From contig JAHDHN010000071.1 in the NCBI GenBank assembly GCA_020631295.1, positions 1-6,821 of the forward strand: 6,821 nt of DNA, in the 5' to 3' direction. The DNA comes from Rickettsiales bacterium (GTDB lineage Bacteria; Pseudomonadota; Alphaproteobacteria; Rickettsiales; UBA8987). Made by a program: the position numbers and the translations under genes. Below are positions 1-6,821 of the stretch, piece after piece (the first letter of the stretch is position 1; the number at the start of each line of letters is the position of its first letter). The notes beneath the pieces were generated by a model. It was not told the origin of the DNA. It did no database searches and was given only the letters and a program-made list of their open reading frames with translations.

Positions 1-312
<312 letters not shown>

Positions 313-342
313 TGATCCGACTATTCATCGGTTATTAAAAAT

Positions 343-361
343 GCATCACTTAAAGTGATGC
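343..361 (-). repeat. Perfect palindrome in the 16S leader, terminator-like
   Basis: GCATCACTT (343-351) and AAGTGATGC (353-361) are exact reverse complements around one base. On the minus strand, the direction of 16S transcription, the hairpin is followed at once by A then five T residues (342-337), the layout of a weak intrinsic terminator or attenuator. It lies about 31 bases before the estimated mature 16S end, so it must be read through to make rRNA. It could instead be part of the leader RNA fold used in processing. The sequence shows the palindrome; the function is inferred. Confidence 0.6.
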
Positions 362-379
362 GGAATTGTACTTTCCCGA

Positions 380-448
380 CACACTATTCTTAAATAAATA
401 AGAACGTAGCTTATAAATTTGCATGAAAAAAATTCCAACAATAGTGTG
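380..448 (-). repeat. Nested inverted repeats in the rRNA leader
   Basis: The outer arms CACACTATT (380-388) and AATAGTGTG (440-448) are exact reverse complements 51 bases apart. Inside, TTCTTA (387-392) and TAAGAA (399-404) form a second small stem with a 6-base loop. The two stems share positions 387-388, so they cannot both form in full. The structure lies wholly in the transcript expected from the promoter at 462-489, downstream of its start near 455, which suggests a folded pre-16S leader. No clear boxA antitermination sequence was found in this leader. Confidence 0.55.
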
Positions 449-461
449 CGAGTGAAGACCT

Positions 462-489
462 ATTATGAGTAATAAGTCATAGTTGTCAG
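462..489 (-). promoter_or_regulatory. Candidate proximal rRNA promoter (P2)
   Basis: On the minus strand, a -35 box CTGACA (489-484, five of six consensus bases) and a -10 box CATAAT (467-462, five of six) are separated by 16 bases. Transcription would start near 455, about 143 bases before the mature 16S end, so the leader would include the nested inverted repeats and the hairpin next to 16S. The assignment rests on consensus match and position only. Confidence 0.5.
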
Positions 490-609
490 CACGCTACTGC
501 CTTCCTTTTCCTGATGATTCCAAACTTGTCAAAAACGGTGCCATTTTACTGTAAAATTTCACCATACGTACGGGGCGAAAGACGCATCCTCTCCCCGAAA
601 AGGACGCCC

Positions 610-638
610 TGTATAATCATCGCTTTCCTACCCGTCAA
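610..638 (-). promoter_or_regulatory. Candidate distal rRNA promoter (P1) with GC-rich discriminator
   Basis: On the minus strand, a -35 box TTGACG (638-633) and a -10 box TATACA (615-610) are separated by an optimal 17 bases. The bases just after the -10 box are GGGCGTCC, a GC-rich discriminator of the kind linked to stringent and growth-rate control of stable RNA promoters. Upstream, positions 641-680 carry A/T tracts that resemble an UP element. The start would lie near 603. The -10 box matches only four of six consensus bases, so this is a good but unproven call. Confidence 0.55.
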
Positions 639-640
639 CG

Positions 641-680
641 GCTAAAATCACTTTTTTTCACTTTTTTTATTTTGAAGCAA
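641..680 (-). promoter_or_regulatory. A/T-rich UP-like element upstream of P1
   Basis: Directly upstream of the P1 -35 box, the minus strand carries runs of seven A residues at 669-663 and 658-652 inside a tandem TCACTTTTTTT repeat (plus-strand wording), then further A/T-rich sequence. In stable-RNA promoters such A-tracts at about -40 to -60 bind the C-terminal domain of the RNA polymerase alpha subunit. That role is inferred from position. Confidence 0.4.
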
Positions 681-799
681 AAAATGGGGGAGAAGAAAAC
701 ACTTCAAGCAACTTACAAACCCAAATCCTAGACCTTGAGAAATATGCACAAGACCGTGGAATGGGTGTGTAGTTAATACTCTCCATACTCAATATGGCC

Positions 800-879
800 G
801 TTTCCTGCGGCTCGTCCGCAGGATCAAATGCACCAGTTATGCTGCATCACCATTTGACCCTGTGGCTAAACCACAGGGA
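800..879. repeat. Paired facing palindromes, locus 1
   Basis: Two hairpins face each other. Hairpin one is TCCTGCGG (803-810), a 5-base loop, then CCGCAGGA (816-823). Hairpin two is CCCTGTGG (858-865), a 5-base loop, then CCACAGGG (871-878). Placed in the same orientation, the two 31-base arms agree at 23 positions, and two stem differences are compensatory (C-G to T-A and T-A to C-G), so base pairing rather than sequence is kept. Neither hairpin is followed by a T-run on either strand, so they are not ordinary terminators. They belong to the same family as the pairs at 1440-1523 and 4954-5047. Confidence 0.75.
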
Positions 880-917
880 ACAATTCTTCTTAATAAGTTA
901 AGCGATCTTACTATACG

Positions 918-1415
918 CTACCCCTTCCGCAGCACTATATAATACGCACCGGTGCCGCCATGGGACGGGTGGGCGCAGGCGAGGCACAAGATGCGTGCGG
1001 CCAAGGCGGGTTGTTCGCACCAGCGCGGCAGGGCGGTTTTCAGCACCCCTTTATTTTCGGCTCCTTTTCCGGTAATTATCAATAAATTGCGCTTGCCGTC
1101 CTTGCGTAAAATACACTGCCGAAAGGCATTCTCAGCCGTATCATGCCGCATGCCATGCAAATCCAGCATCGCTTCATACACAAATTGCCCGCGCGCCATC
1201 TGCCGCTGTTTTTGCTTTGAAAGCCCGCCCATATTCCCCAACATGGGAATTTCCGATATCACGCCACCCGCATTTCGCCATTCTGGTGCATTTTCTTGCT
1301 GCGTTTCTGGCTGCGTCTTTTTCGGTTTCTCCATTATGGTGAGAGGCTTCACACGCGCCTTCTTCGGCAATGGCGCCACTGACTTGCTAAAATTATCCCA
1401 ATCGTTTTTGGTCAT
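918..1415 (-). CDS. Smr/MutS2-type domain protein
   Basis: A 165-residue protein. Residues 1-75 are basic, polar and probably disordered. From about residue 80 a Smr domain follows, with LDLHG (84-88), TGKG (115-118) and the closing HGGTGAYYIVLR (152-163), the family's conserved blocks in the right order and spacing. Stand-alone Smr proteins are nucleases or nucleic-acid-binding proteins; E. coli SmrB cleaves mRNA at collided ribosomes, but this protein's exact substrate cannot be inferred. It is cytoplasmic, with no signal peptide or membrane segment. The start at 1415 has no strong Shine-Dalgarno; GAG lies about 14 bases upstream. In many alphaproteobacteria this gene follows mltA; here it is on the opposite strand, 119 bases downstream of the ABC ATPase gene and separated from it by a palindrome pair. 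The rRNA promoters lie further along the same strand. Confidence 0.93.
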   Translation of the reverse strand: MTKNDWDNFSKSVAPLPKKARVKPLTIMEKPKKTQPETQQENAPEWRNAGGVISEIPMLGNMGGLSKQKQRQMARGQFVYEAMLDLHGMRHDTAENAFRQCILRKDGKRNLLIITGKGAENKGVLKTALPRWCEQPALAARILCLACAHPSHGGTGAYYIVLRKG

Positions 1416-1439
1416 GTTACGCTTTGCTCAACACCTCTT

Positions 1440-1523
1440 GTATCCCCGGGCGAAGACCCGGGGTCCAGGGTTACCAAGCACTTTTCTTGCCTTGTTGCCC
1501 TGGCCCCTCGCTTTCGCAAGGGT
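1440..1523. repeat. Paired facing palindromes, locus 2
   Basis: Hairpin one is CCCCGGG (1444-1450), a 6-base loop, then CCCGGGG (1457-1463). Hairpin two is weaker: CCCT (1505-1508) pairs with AGGG (1519-1522) around an imperfect inner stem. The inner flanks are also inverted: CCAGGG (1465-1470) against CCCTGG (1498-1503), and CCAAG (1473-1477) roughly against CTTG (1491-1494). The pair fills most of the gap between the ABC gene's stop and the smr start. In the minus-strand transcript it would fold between the two coding regions. No T-run follows either hairpin. Confidence 0.7.
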
Positions 1524-1534
1524 TTCACTATTAA

Positions 1535-2439
<905 letters not shown>

Positions 2440-2446
<7 letters not shown>

Positions 2447-2468
2447 GCCGCATGTAATATACTTTAGT
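2440..2468 (+). promoter_or_regulatory. Candidate promoter for timA-mltA-pilD
   Basis: A perfect -35 box TTGACA (2440-2445) is followed after 17 bases by TTTAGT (2463-2468, four of six -10 bases). Transcription would begin near 2475, leaving about 16 bases before the timA start. The -35 box overlaps the start codon of the divergent ABC gene (2444-2446), so the two transcription units share this 44-base gap. The -10 match is weak, so the call is tentative. Confidence 0.35.
2456..2461 (-). promoter_or_regulatory. Candidate -10 box for the ABC ATPase gene, possible leaderless start
   Basis: The minus strand reads TATATT with only nine bases (2455-2447) between it and the ATG at 2446. A start at the usual distance would leave a leader of two or three bases. 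This fits the absence of a Shine-Dalgarno sequence. No convincing -35 box was found upstream. Confidence 0.3.
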
Positions 2469-2479
2469 GCCCAAATACG

Positions 2480-2486
2480 AAAGGGA
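2480..2486 (+). promoter_or_regulatory. Ribosome binding site that fixes the timA start
   Basis: AAAGGGA lies four bases before the ATG at 2491. It decides against the in-frame GTG at 2467, which would add eight residues before the membrane segment and has no Shine-Dalgarno of its own. Confidence 0.65.
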
Positions 2487-2490
2487 AATT

Positions 2491-3129
2491 ATGGATCCGA
2501 TTAGTCTGATTGCATTGGTGCTTGCCGTGGTGGTGGGGCTAAAATTGCGCTCTGTATTAGGCGTGAAAGATGCCACGACCGATGAGCTGGAGCAGCGCCA
2601 ACAGCAGGTGGAAAAAGAGCTGCGCCAGAAAAAGCAAGCGCAAGCCAAAGCAGAGGCCGCCAGTGAGGCCATGGCCGCAGACATTCCCAACTCCATGGTC
2701 ACTGTGGTAGAAGAAATCCGCAGCATTGACCCTGATTTTTCCCTGCAGCATTTTTTGGACGGTGCCGAAGCAGCCTATGAGATGGTACTGCATGCCTATG
2801 CAGACAGTGACCTTTCGCCGGTGAAGGCCTTTTTGCATAAAAGCGTATATGAGGGCCTGGCCGATGCGATAGAGACACGTGCCAAGGCAGGCACGCAGCA
2901 TTACAGCACCTTGGTACGCATTATGGCAACCGACATTACCCATATAGGCATGGGCACACGCAAGCGCGCGGAAATAACAGTGAAATTTGAAGGCGAGCAG
3001 CTCTTTATTACCAAAGATAAAGAGGGCAACCCACAAGGCAGTAGCACCACCAAATTGGTGACCGATGAGTGGGTATTTGCCCGTACCCTCACCAACCAGA
3101 ACCCGAACTGGACGGTGATTGCCATATGA
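2491..3129 (+). CDS. timA: Tim44-like domain protein TimA
   Basis: A 212-residue protein. Residues 3-20 form an N-terminal hydrophobic segment, followed by a charged, Gln/Lys/Glu-rich stretch (about 30-60) likely to be a coiled coil. From about 70 a Tim44-like domain follows, with DPDFSLQHFLDGAEAAYEMVL (80-100) and the closing WVFARTLTNQNPNWTVIAI (194-212), both characteristic of bacterial Tim44 homologues. Mitochondrial Tim44 tethers Hsp70 to the import channel. The bacterial protein is an inner-membrane-anchored protein of less certain role, with the domain presumably facing the cytosol. It heads a plus-strand operon: its TGA overlaps the ATG of mltA by two bases (ATGA), so the two are probably translationally coupled, as in other alphaproteobacteria where timA precedes mltA. 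The start was chosen from the ribosome binding site at 2480-2486. Confidence 0.9.
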   Translation: MDPISLIALVLAVVVGLKLRSVLGVKDATTDELEQRQQQVEKELRQKKQAQAKAEAASEAMAADIPNSMVTVVEEIRSIDPDFSLQHFLDGAEAAYEMVLHAYADSDLSPVKAFLHKSVYEGLADAIETRAKAGTQHYSTLVRIMATDITHIGMGTRKRAEITVKFEGEQLFITKDKEGNPQGSSTTKLVTDEWVFARTLTNQNPNWTVIAI

Positions 3130-4250
3130 TACGAGGAGTACATAGGACAAACTATGTTTTTTCCATAGTATTACGCCGATTATCGCTTTTATTCTCTGTA
3201 TTTTACATAGTTTCAACACAGGCCACTAATGTGCAGCAGCTTTATGGCTGGGAGCTTTCTGCCAAGCATGACGACCATGCCGGCATAATGCAGGCCTTTT
3301 TGCGCTCCTGCAGCGCCATTGAAAAGCCCGCCACTGTACTGCCAAAGATGATGGGCAATAAGCAAGATTGGCTGCCTCTGTGCAATAAAGCAAATGCGCT
3401 GAGCAACCAGCAACAACACCCTGGCTGGCGTGATGCGTTTTTTCGTAAATACTTTACCCCTGTGACCCTGCCTAGCATGCGTGAAGAAGGCTTTTTCACG
3501 GGCTATTACATTCCCACTTTAAAAGGCAGCTGGACGAAAACCACGCGCTATAAGCACCCTATTTACCCCACACCCAACAGTGATGGCCTGCGCACCAAAT
3601 ATACCCGCAGAGAGATTGATGCAGGTGCGCTGACCGGCAAGGTGACACCGCTGCTTTATGTGGACGATCCTATCGAGCTGTTTTTTCTGCATATTCAAGG
3701 CTCTGGCCAGGTGATTCTGCCCGATGGAAAACAGGTAATGGTGGGCTATCATAACAAGAACGGCAAGGCCTATAACTCCATTGGCCGGCATTTGATTGAT
3801 AAGGGCTATTTTACCAAGGAAGAAATGAACGGTGATGTGCTGAAAGACTGGCTGTACAAGCATAAAAACAAGAGCGTGCAAGTGATGCACCAAAACCCGT
3901 CTTATGTGTATTTTCGCTTGCTAGAGCACGGCTTTCCCATCGGCTCGCAAGGCGTGCCGGTTACCCCTATGCGGAGCTTAGCGGTGGATAAGCGCCATAT
4001 CCCCATGGGTATGCCAGTATGGCTGGAAACAGCGGTGGAACAAAACGGCAAGATCTATGATTTTACCCAGCTGATGATTGCGCAAGACACAGGCGGCGCC
4101 ATTAAGGGTGCCGCACGCGGTGATATTTTCTTCGGCGCCGGTAAAGAGGCCGAGATGCTGGCCAATCTGCAAAAATTCCCAGGCTATCTCACCGCCATCA
4201 TGCCCAAGAAATTGGCCAAACGCCTCAAGCTCTCATGCTCCCGCTGCTAA
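3126..4250 (+). CDS. mltA: Membrane-bound lytic murein transglycosylase A family protein
   Basis: A 374-residue protein. Residues 1-33 form a signal peptide (basic n-region with RR at 17-18, hydrophobic core 19-29, likely cleavage after STQA at 33). There is no lipobox cysteine, so it is probably periplasmic rather than a lipoprotein like E. coli MltA. The MltA domain starts near EGFFTGYYIPTLKGS (121-135) and includes FFLHIQGSGQVILPDG (186-201). The 3D (double-psi barrel) part ends with SLAVDKRHIPMG (284-295) and AQDTGGAIKGAARGD (319-333), where D321 is the expected catalytic aspartate. The enzyme cleaves peptidoglycan between MurNAc and GlcNAc to give 1,6-anhydro products. The start at 3126 gives the ATGA overlap with timA and a sound signal peptide; an in-frame upstream ATG at 3069 lies inside timA and was rejected. 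The 3' end overlaps the prepilin peptidase gene by 16 bases. Confidence 0.94.
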   Translation: MIRGVHRTNYVFSIVLRRLSLLFSVFYIVSTQATNVQQLYGWELSAKHDDHAGIMQAFLRSCSAIEKPATVLPKMMGNKQDWLPLCNKANALSNQQQHPGWRDAFFRKYFTPVTLPSMREEGFFTGYYIPTLKGSWTKTTRYKHPIYPTPNSDGLRTKYTRREIDAGALTGKVTPLLYVDDPIELFFLHIQGSGQVILPDGKQVMVGYHNKNGKAYNSIGRHLIDKGYFTKEEMNGDVLKDWLYKHKNKSVQVMHQNPSYVYFRLLEHGFPIGSQGVPVTPMRSLAVDKRHIPMGMPVWLETAVEQNGKIYDFTQLMIAQDTGGAIKGAARGDIFFGAGKEAEMLANLQKFPGYLTAIMPKKLAKRLKLSCSRC

Positions 4251-4951
4251 GTTTGCTATTATGCGGGCTTGCACTGGGCAGCTTTGTAGCTGCGCTGACC
4301 TATCGCCTGCCGCGCAAGCAAAATATTGTCAGCCAACCTTCCACCTGCCCCAGCTGCAATGCAAGGCTAGGCATAAAAGACCTGGTGCCGGTATGTTCAT
4401 GGCTGTTTTCACGTGGGAAATGCGCCCATTGCGGCGCGGCAATCTCCTGGCGTTACCCGCTCATTGAACTGCTCACCGCAGGCGGGCTTTTGGCGCTCTA
4501 TGCAAGCAGCCTTGCACCGCTCTCCTCGCCGCTTTTTTATTTGTATGCCGCCTTGTGGCTGGTGATCCTTACAATTATAGTGATTGACCTGGAACATTAC
4601 CTTATTCCAGATAGGCTCACTTTTTGCTTCATTCTGCTGGCTTTCTTGATCATCTGGCAAACAGATCATAGCCTGTTATTTGCGGTTTTGCGTGGGCTTG
4701 CGCTGGCCGGCGGCTTTTTTGCACTTGGCTGGATTGTTAGCACACTCAAAGGCAAGCCTGCGTTGGGATTAGGCGATGTGAAGCTACTACTTGGCATTGG
4801 TGTGCTGCTTTCATGGGCAGGAATAATCGCTTTTCTTTTTTACAGCGGCGTGCTAGGCATTTTGCTTGGAATAACCTGGAAAATTGTCAAGAAATCCGAC
4901 CATTTTCCCTTTGCCCCAGCGCTGCTTGGTGCACTGATTTTAGCATATTAA
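4235..4951 (+). CDS. pilD: Type IV prepilin peptidase / N-methyltransferase (PilD-type, A24 family)
   Basis: A 238-residue multi-spanning inner-membrane protein. The opening LGSFVAALTYRLPR (14-27) is typical of the family. The N-terminal methyltransferase domain has the zinc-binding pairs CPSC (38-41) and CAHC (63-66). The aspartic peptidase part has VIDLEHYLIPD (116-126, likely catalytic D118) and the GxGD motif GLGDVK (178-183, D181). Both catalytic aspartates and all four cysteines are present, so both activities are likely intact. It cleaves the leader of prepilins or pseudopilins at the cytosolic face and N-methylates the new end. At 238 residues it is slightly short for the family because its C-terminus is compact. 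The start codon lies inside the end of mltA, with no clear Shine-Dalgarno, which suggests translation by coupling. The MshL-type secretin downstream points to a type IV pilus or type II-like role. Confidence 0.94.
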   Translation: MLPLLSLLLCGLALGSFVAALTYRLPRKQNIVSQPSTCPSCNARLGIKDLVPVCSWLFSRGKCAHCGAAISWRYPLIELLTAGGLLALYASSLAPLSSPLFYLYAALWLVILTIIVIDLEHYLIPDRLTFCFILLAFLIIWQTDHSLLFAVLRGLALAGGFFALGWIVSTLKGKPALGLGDVKLLLGIGVLLSWAGIIAFLFYSGVLGILLGITWKIVKKSDHFPFAPALLGALILAY

Positions 4952-4953
4952 AA

Positions 4954-5047
4954 GCGTCATCCCGTGGTTTATCTACGGGATCGAGGGCGACTAAGAGAGA
5001 GATAGCGTTGCAGCTCTGGATACCGCGGTCACGCCGCGGTATGACGC
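4954..5047. repeat. Paired facing palindromes, locus 3 (best preserved)
   Basis: The element starts three bases after the prepilin peptidase stop. Hairpin one is ATCCCGTGG (4959-4967), a 5-base loop, then CTACGGGAT (4973-4981), with one G-T wobble. Hairpin two is ATACCGCGG (5020-5028), a 5-base loop, then CCGCGGTAT (5034-5042). The outer ends GCGTCAT (4954-4960) and ATGACGC (5041-5047) are exact inverted repeats, so the whole block can also form one long stem. The GTCATnCC...GGnATCnAG wording is that of palindromes repeated in many alphaproteobacterial genomes. The block separates the peptidase and secretin genes and may act as an RNA-stabilising or processing structure. This is inferred. Confidence 0.8.
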
Positions 5048-5059
5048 AGAAAAAGGCAC

Positions 5060-5063
5060 AAGG
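5060..5063 (+). promoter_or_regulatory. Ribosome binding site of the secretin gene
   Basis: AAGG lies seven bases before the ATG at 5071. It gives a start that begins directly with a lipoprotein signal peptide, which supports this start. No convincing promoter was found between the palindrome pair and this site, so the gene may be read from upstream. Confidence 0.55.
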
Positions 5064-5070
5064 TATTACT

Positions 5071-6821
5071 ATGAGAACACATATTATTTCAGGGTTTATT
5101 TTGGCTAGCTCGCTGCTATTATGCAGCTGCAATGATCTGCGCATCAATGGCAATAATGTGAGTGACGCCACCAGCCGTGAGCGTGACTATGCCGAGCAAA
5201 ATTTTAAACAGAACGATAATTGGCAAGGCGAGCTAAAAGCACTGCCCGCAGCTGCGCCCACCACTAACGCGCACAAAAACCATTACCATCATGTGATGGG
5301 CATTGAAATGCCAAGCAGTAACAGCGCCAATTTACCCACACATTTTCGCAGCATTGTAACGGTGAATGCCACCAGCGCTGTGCCCGCCAAAGATTTGCTG
5401 TTGGAGCTTGCACGCAAGGCAAAGGTGAATGTGAATATCGCCAATAATGTGACAGGCGGCGTGACCCTTTCTGCCTATGACACTCCGTTCATTGAGGCCG
5501 TATCGCGCATTTGTGATCTGGCCGGGTTGCGCTATAGTATTCAGGGCAATGTGCTGCATGTGGAAGATGATGCACCGACCATGGTGAATTACCGCTTCAA
5601 TATTCTAAACCTAGACCGCACCTCCAGTGGCGAGGTGAATGTGAACACCGATTTAGGGACCGACAGCACCGGCAGCGGCACGAATACCGGTTCCAAGAAT
5701 CAGATTAAGACCTCCACGACCGATAGTGATTTTTGGAGCACGGTGGAAGCAGGCGTGCGCGCCATGCTGCAATCATACGGCGATGCTGGAGATGAAGCAG
5801 ATGCAGCCACGCAAGCAGCGCGCGTGAGCATCAACCGCGCAGCAGGCATTATCAGCGTGTTTGGCAATGCCAAAACGCAACGCGCAGTAAAGCGCTATTT
5901 GGATGCCACCCATGCCAGCCATAGCGCCCAGGTGATTATTGAGGCCAAAGTGGTGGAAGTGGCACTGAATGACCGCTACCGCACTGGCGTGGATTGGAAT
6001 TTGATTAATAGCAGCAACCCGAATGTGAGCGTGGCAGGCGCCTTTAATGCGGCCACGGCCGGCACTGCAGGCACGCCCGTGTTGCTTAATTTTGCGACCT
6101 CTGAGCTGTTTGGCATCAGCGAGAACACCACGCTGAACCCCACCGTGCAGCTGCTGGAAGAATTTGGCGTGACCAAAACCATTTCCAGCCCGCGCTTGCA
6201 CGCCATGAACAACCAGCATGCCGTGCTGAGCTTCGCGCAGAATTATGTGTATTTTGATCTGAATGTGGAGCGTGAAACGCAAAGCATTGCCAATAATGAC
6301 ACTACAAGCCGTACCAATGTGGAAAGCGAGATCAAGACCGTGCCCATTGGCGTGATTCTCTCGCTGCACCCATCCATTGATGTGGAGAAAAATGAGGTGC
6401 TGCTGAATATCCGCCCGAGCCTGTCGCGCATTACCGAGGAGCGCAGTGACCCGGGTGTGGAGATTGTGGCCGCGCAAATTGCTGCGGATAATAACGGCGT
6501 GGATGTGAGCAACATCACCTCGCTTGTACCGGTGGTGGAAGTGCGCGAGCTGGACTCTGTCGCGCGATTGAAAGACAATGAAATCATCGTGATTGGCGGT
6601 CTGATTGAAGAACGCATGGTGAACCAAACCAGCGGCGTGCCGGGCGTGTCTCGCTTGCCATTCGTGGGCAATGCCTTCCGCAGCACCCAGAAAGACACCG
6701 AGATGGTGGAAACAGTTATTTTCCTCAAGGCCAATATTGTGCCTGGCGGCGGTGTGAGCGTGGAAGACAAAGCATTCTATGAGCGCTTCATGCAACAACG
6801 CGCCGATGGCGTGAATTTGTA
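5071..6821 (+). CDS. mshL: Lipoprotein secretin, MSHA pilus MshL type (3' end cut by window)
   Basis: 583 complete codons are present; the reading frame then ends in 'TA' at the window edge, so the next base may complete a stop codon. Residues 1-20 are a lipoprotein signal peptide with lipobox LCSC and acylated C20. An STN/N0 domain follows at about 93-167 (TVNATSAVPAKDLL to VLHVEDD). A Ser/Thr/Gly-rich stretch (186-219) leads to DFW (220-222), a layout typical of MshL. A second N-domain covers about 251-280 (INRAAGIISVFGNAKTQRAV). The secretin core starts at QVIIEAKVVEVALNDR (287-302) and contains VPVVEVRELDSVARL (486-500), EIIVIGGLIEER (504-515) and GVPGVSRLPFVGNAFRS (522-538). It forms an outer-membrane ring through which a pilus or secreted protein passes. 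The neighbouring prepilin peptidase supports this role. PilQ or GspD families are less likely. Confidence 0.88.
   Translation, partial: MRTHIISGFILASSLLLCSCNDLRINGNNVSDATSRERDYAEQNFKQNDNWQGELKALPAAAPTTNAHKNHYHHVMGIEMPSSNSANLPTHFRSIVTVNATSAVPAKDLLLELARKAKVNVNIANNVTGGVTLSAYDTPFIEAVSRICDLAGLRYSIQGNVLHVEDDAPTMVNYRFNILNLDRTSSGEVNVNTDLGTDSTGSGTNTGSKNQIKTSTTDSDFWSTVEAGVRAMLQSYGDAGDEADAATQAARVSINRAAGIISVFGNAKTQRAVKRYLDATHASHSAQVIIEAKVVEVALNDRYRTGVDWNLINSSNPNVSVAGAFNAATAGTAGTPVLLNFATSELFGISENTTLNPTVQLLEEFGVTKTISSPRLHAMNNQHAVLSFAQNYVYFDLNVERETQSIANNDTTSRTNVESEIKTVPIGVILSLHPSIDVEKNEVLLNIRPSLSRITEERSDPGVEIVAAQIAADNNGVDVSNITSLVPVVEVRELDSVARLKDNEIIVIGGLIEERMVNQTSGVPGVSRLPFVGNAFRSTQKDTEMVETVIFLKANIVPGGGVSVEDKAFYERFMQQRADGVNL

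Noticed and set aside
527..532. Perfect TTGACA on the minus strand as a third rRNA -35 box
   Set aside because: At 16-18 bases downstream the sequence is AAAAGG-like, with no acceptable -10 box.
543..557. ATTTTAC-T-GTAAAAT palindrome as an operator
   Set aside because: It is a short A/T-rich palindrome between the two rRNA promoters with no second copy or known binding motif. It could be chance.
800..879. The hairpins at locus 1 as intrinsic terminators for smr
   Set aside because: Neither hairpin is followed by a T-run on either strand, and both match the repeat family found at two other loci.
313..917. A tRNA, small protein gene or CRISPR in the long non-coding stretch
   Set aside because: No tRNA cloverleaf, no spaced direct repeats and no open frame with a ribosome binding site were found. 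For example, the ATG at 744 opens only ten codons.
2557..3219. Minus-strand 220-codon open frame
   Set aside because: It is antisense to timA, has no recognisable domain, and timA carries clear Tim44 motifs.
4887..5171. Minus-strand 94-codon open frame containing VIPRRDRGIQ and LDPVDKPRDD
   Set aside because: Those peptide strings are the translation of the palindrome pair at 4954-5047 and recur wherever such repeats occur. The frame also overlaps the ends of pilD and the secretin gene and has no ribosome binding site.
5773..6798. Minus-strand 341-codon open frame, His- and Ala-rich
   Set aside because: It is antisense to the conserved secretin core. Its composition is the reverse complement of the GTG- and GCC-rich secretin codons.

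Overview
The window comes from an alphaproteobacterium. The first 312 bases are the 5' part of a 16S rRNA gene on the minus strand, with alphaproteobacterial wording and a shortened helix 6. The timA-mltA gene pair and the GTCATnCC...GGnATCCAG palindromes between genes also fit that class; similar palindromes are known from Wolbachia and other Rickettsiales. A Rickettsiales- or Holosporales-like lineage is possible, but the genus cannot be read from this sequence alone.

Layout. Positions 1-312 hold the truncated 16S rRNA (minus). Positions 313-917 contain no gene. They hold two candidate tandem rRNA promoters (610-638 and 462-489), an A/T-rich UP-like element, a leader with nested inverted repeats, and a pair of facing palindromes. 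On the same strand, further upstream, lie a Smr-domain gene (918-1415) and a YadG-type ABC transporter ATPase (1535-2446), separated by a second palindrome pair. A 44-base divergent gap leads to a plus-strand series: timA (Tim44-like, 2491-3129), mltA (lytic transglycosylase, 3126-4250) and a prepilin peptidase of the PilD type (4235-4951). Each of these genes overlaps the next. A third palindrome pair (4954-5047) starts three bases after the peptidase stop codon. It is followed by a lipoprotein secretin of the MshL type (5071 to the window end), which is cut, possibly exactly at its stop codon.

How the genes fit together. The plus-strand block looks like an envelope and pilus module. TimA is a membrane-anchored Tim44-like protein, MltA cuts peptidoglycan in the periplasm, PilD processes prepilins at the inner membrane, and the MshL-type secretin forms the outer-membrane pore of a type IV pilus or type II-like system. 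In many alphaproteobacteria smr directly follows timA-mltA. Here it lies across a divergent gap on the other strand, behind the ABC gene, while pilD occupies the slot after mltA. No new defence or mobile system was found. The most unusual features are the family of paired palindromes, with compensatory base changes, in three intergenic regions, and the structured rRNA leader with a terminator-like hairpin just before 16S.
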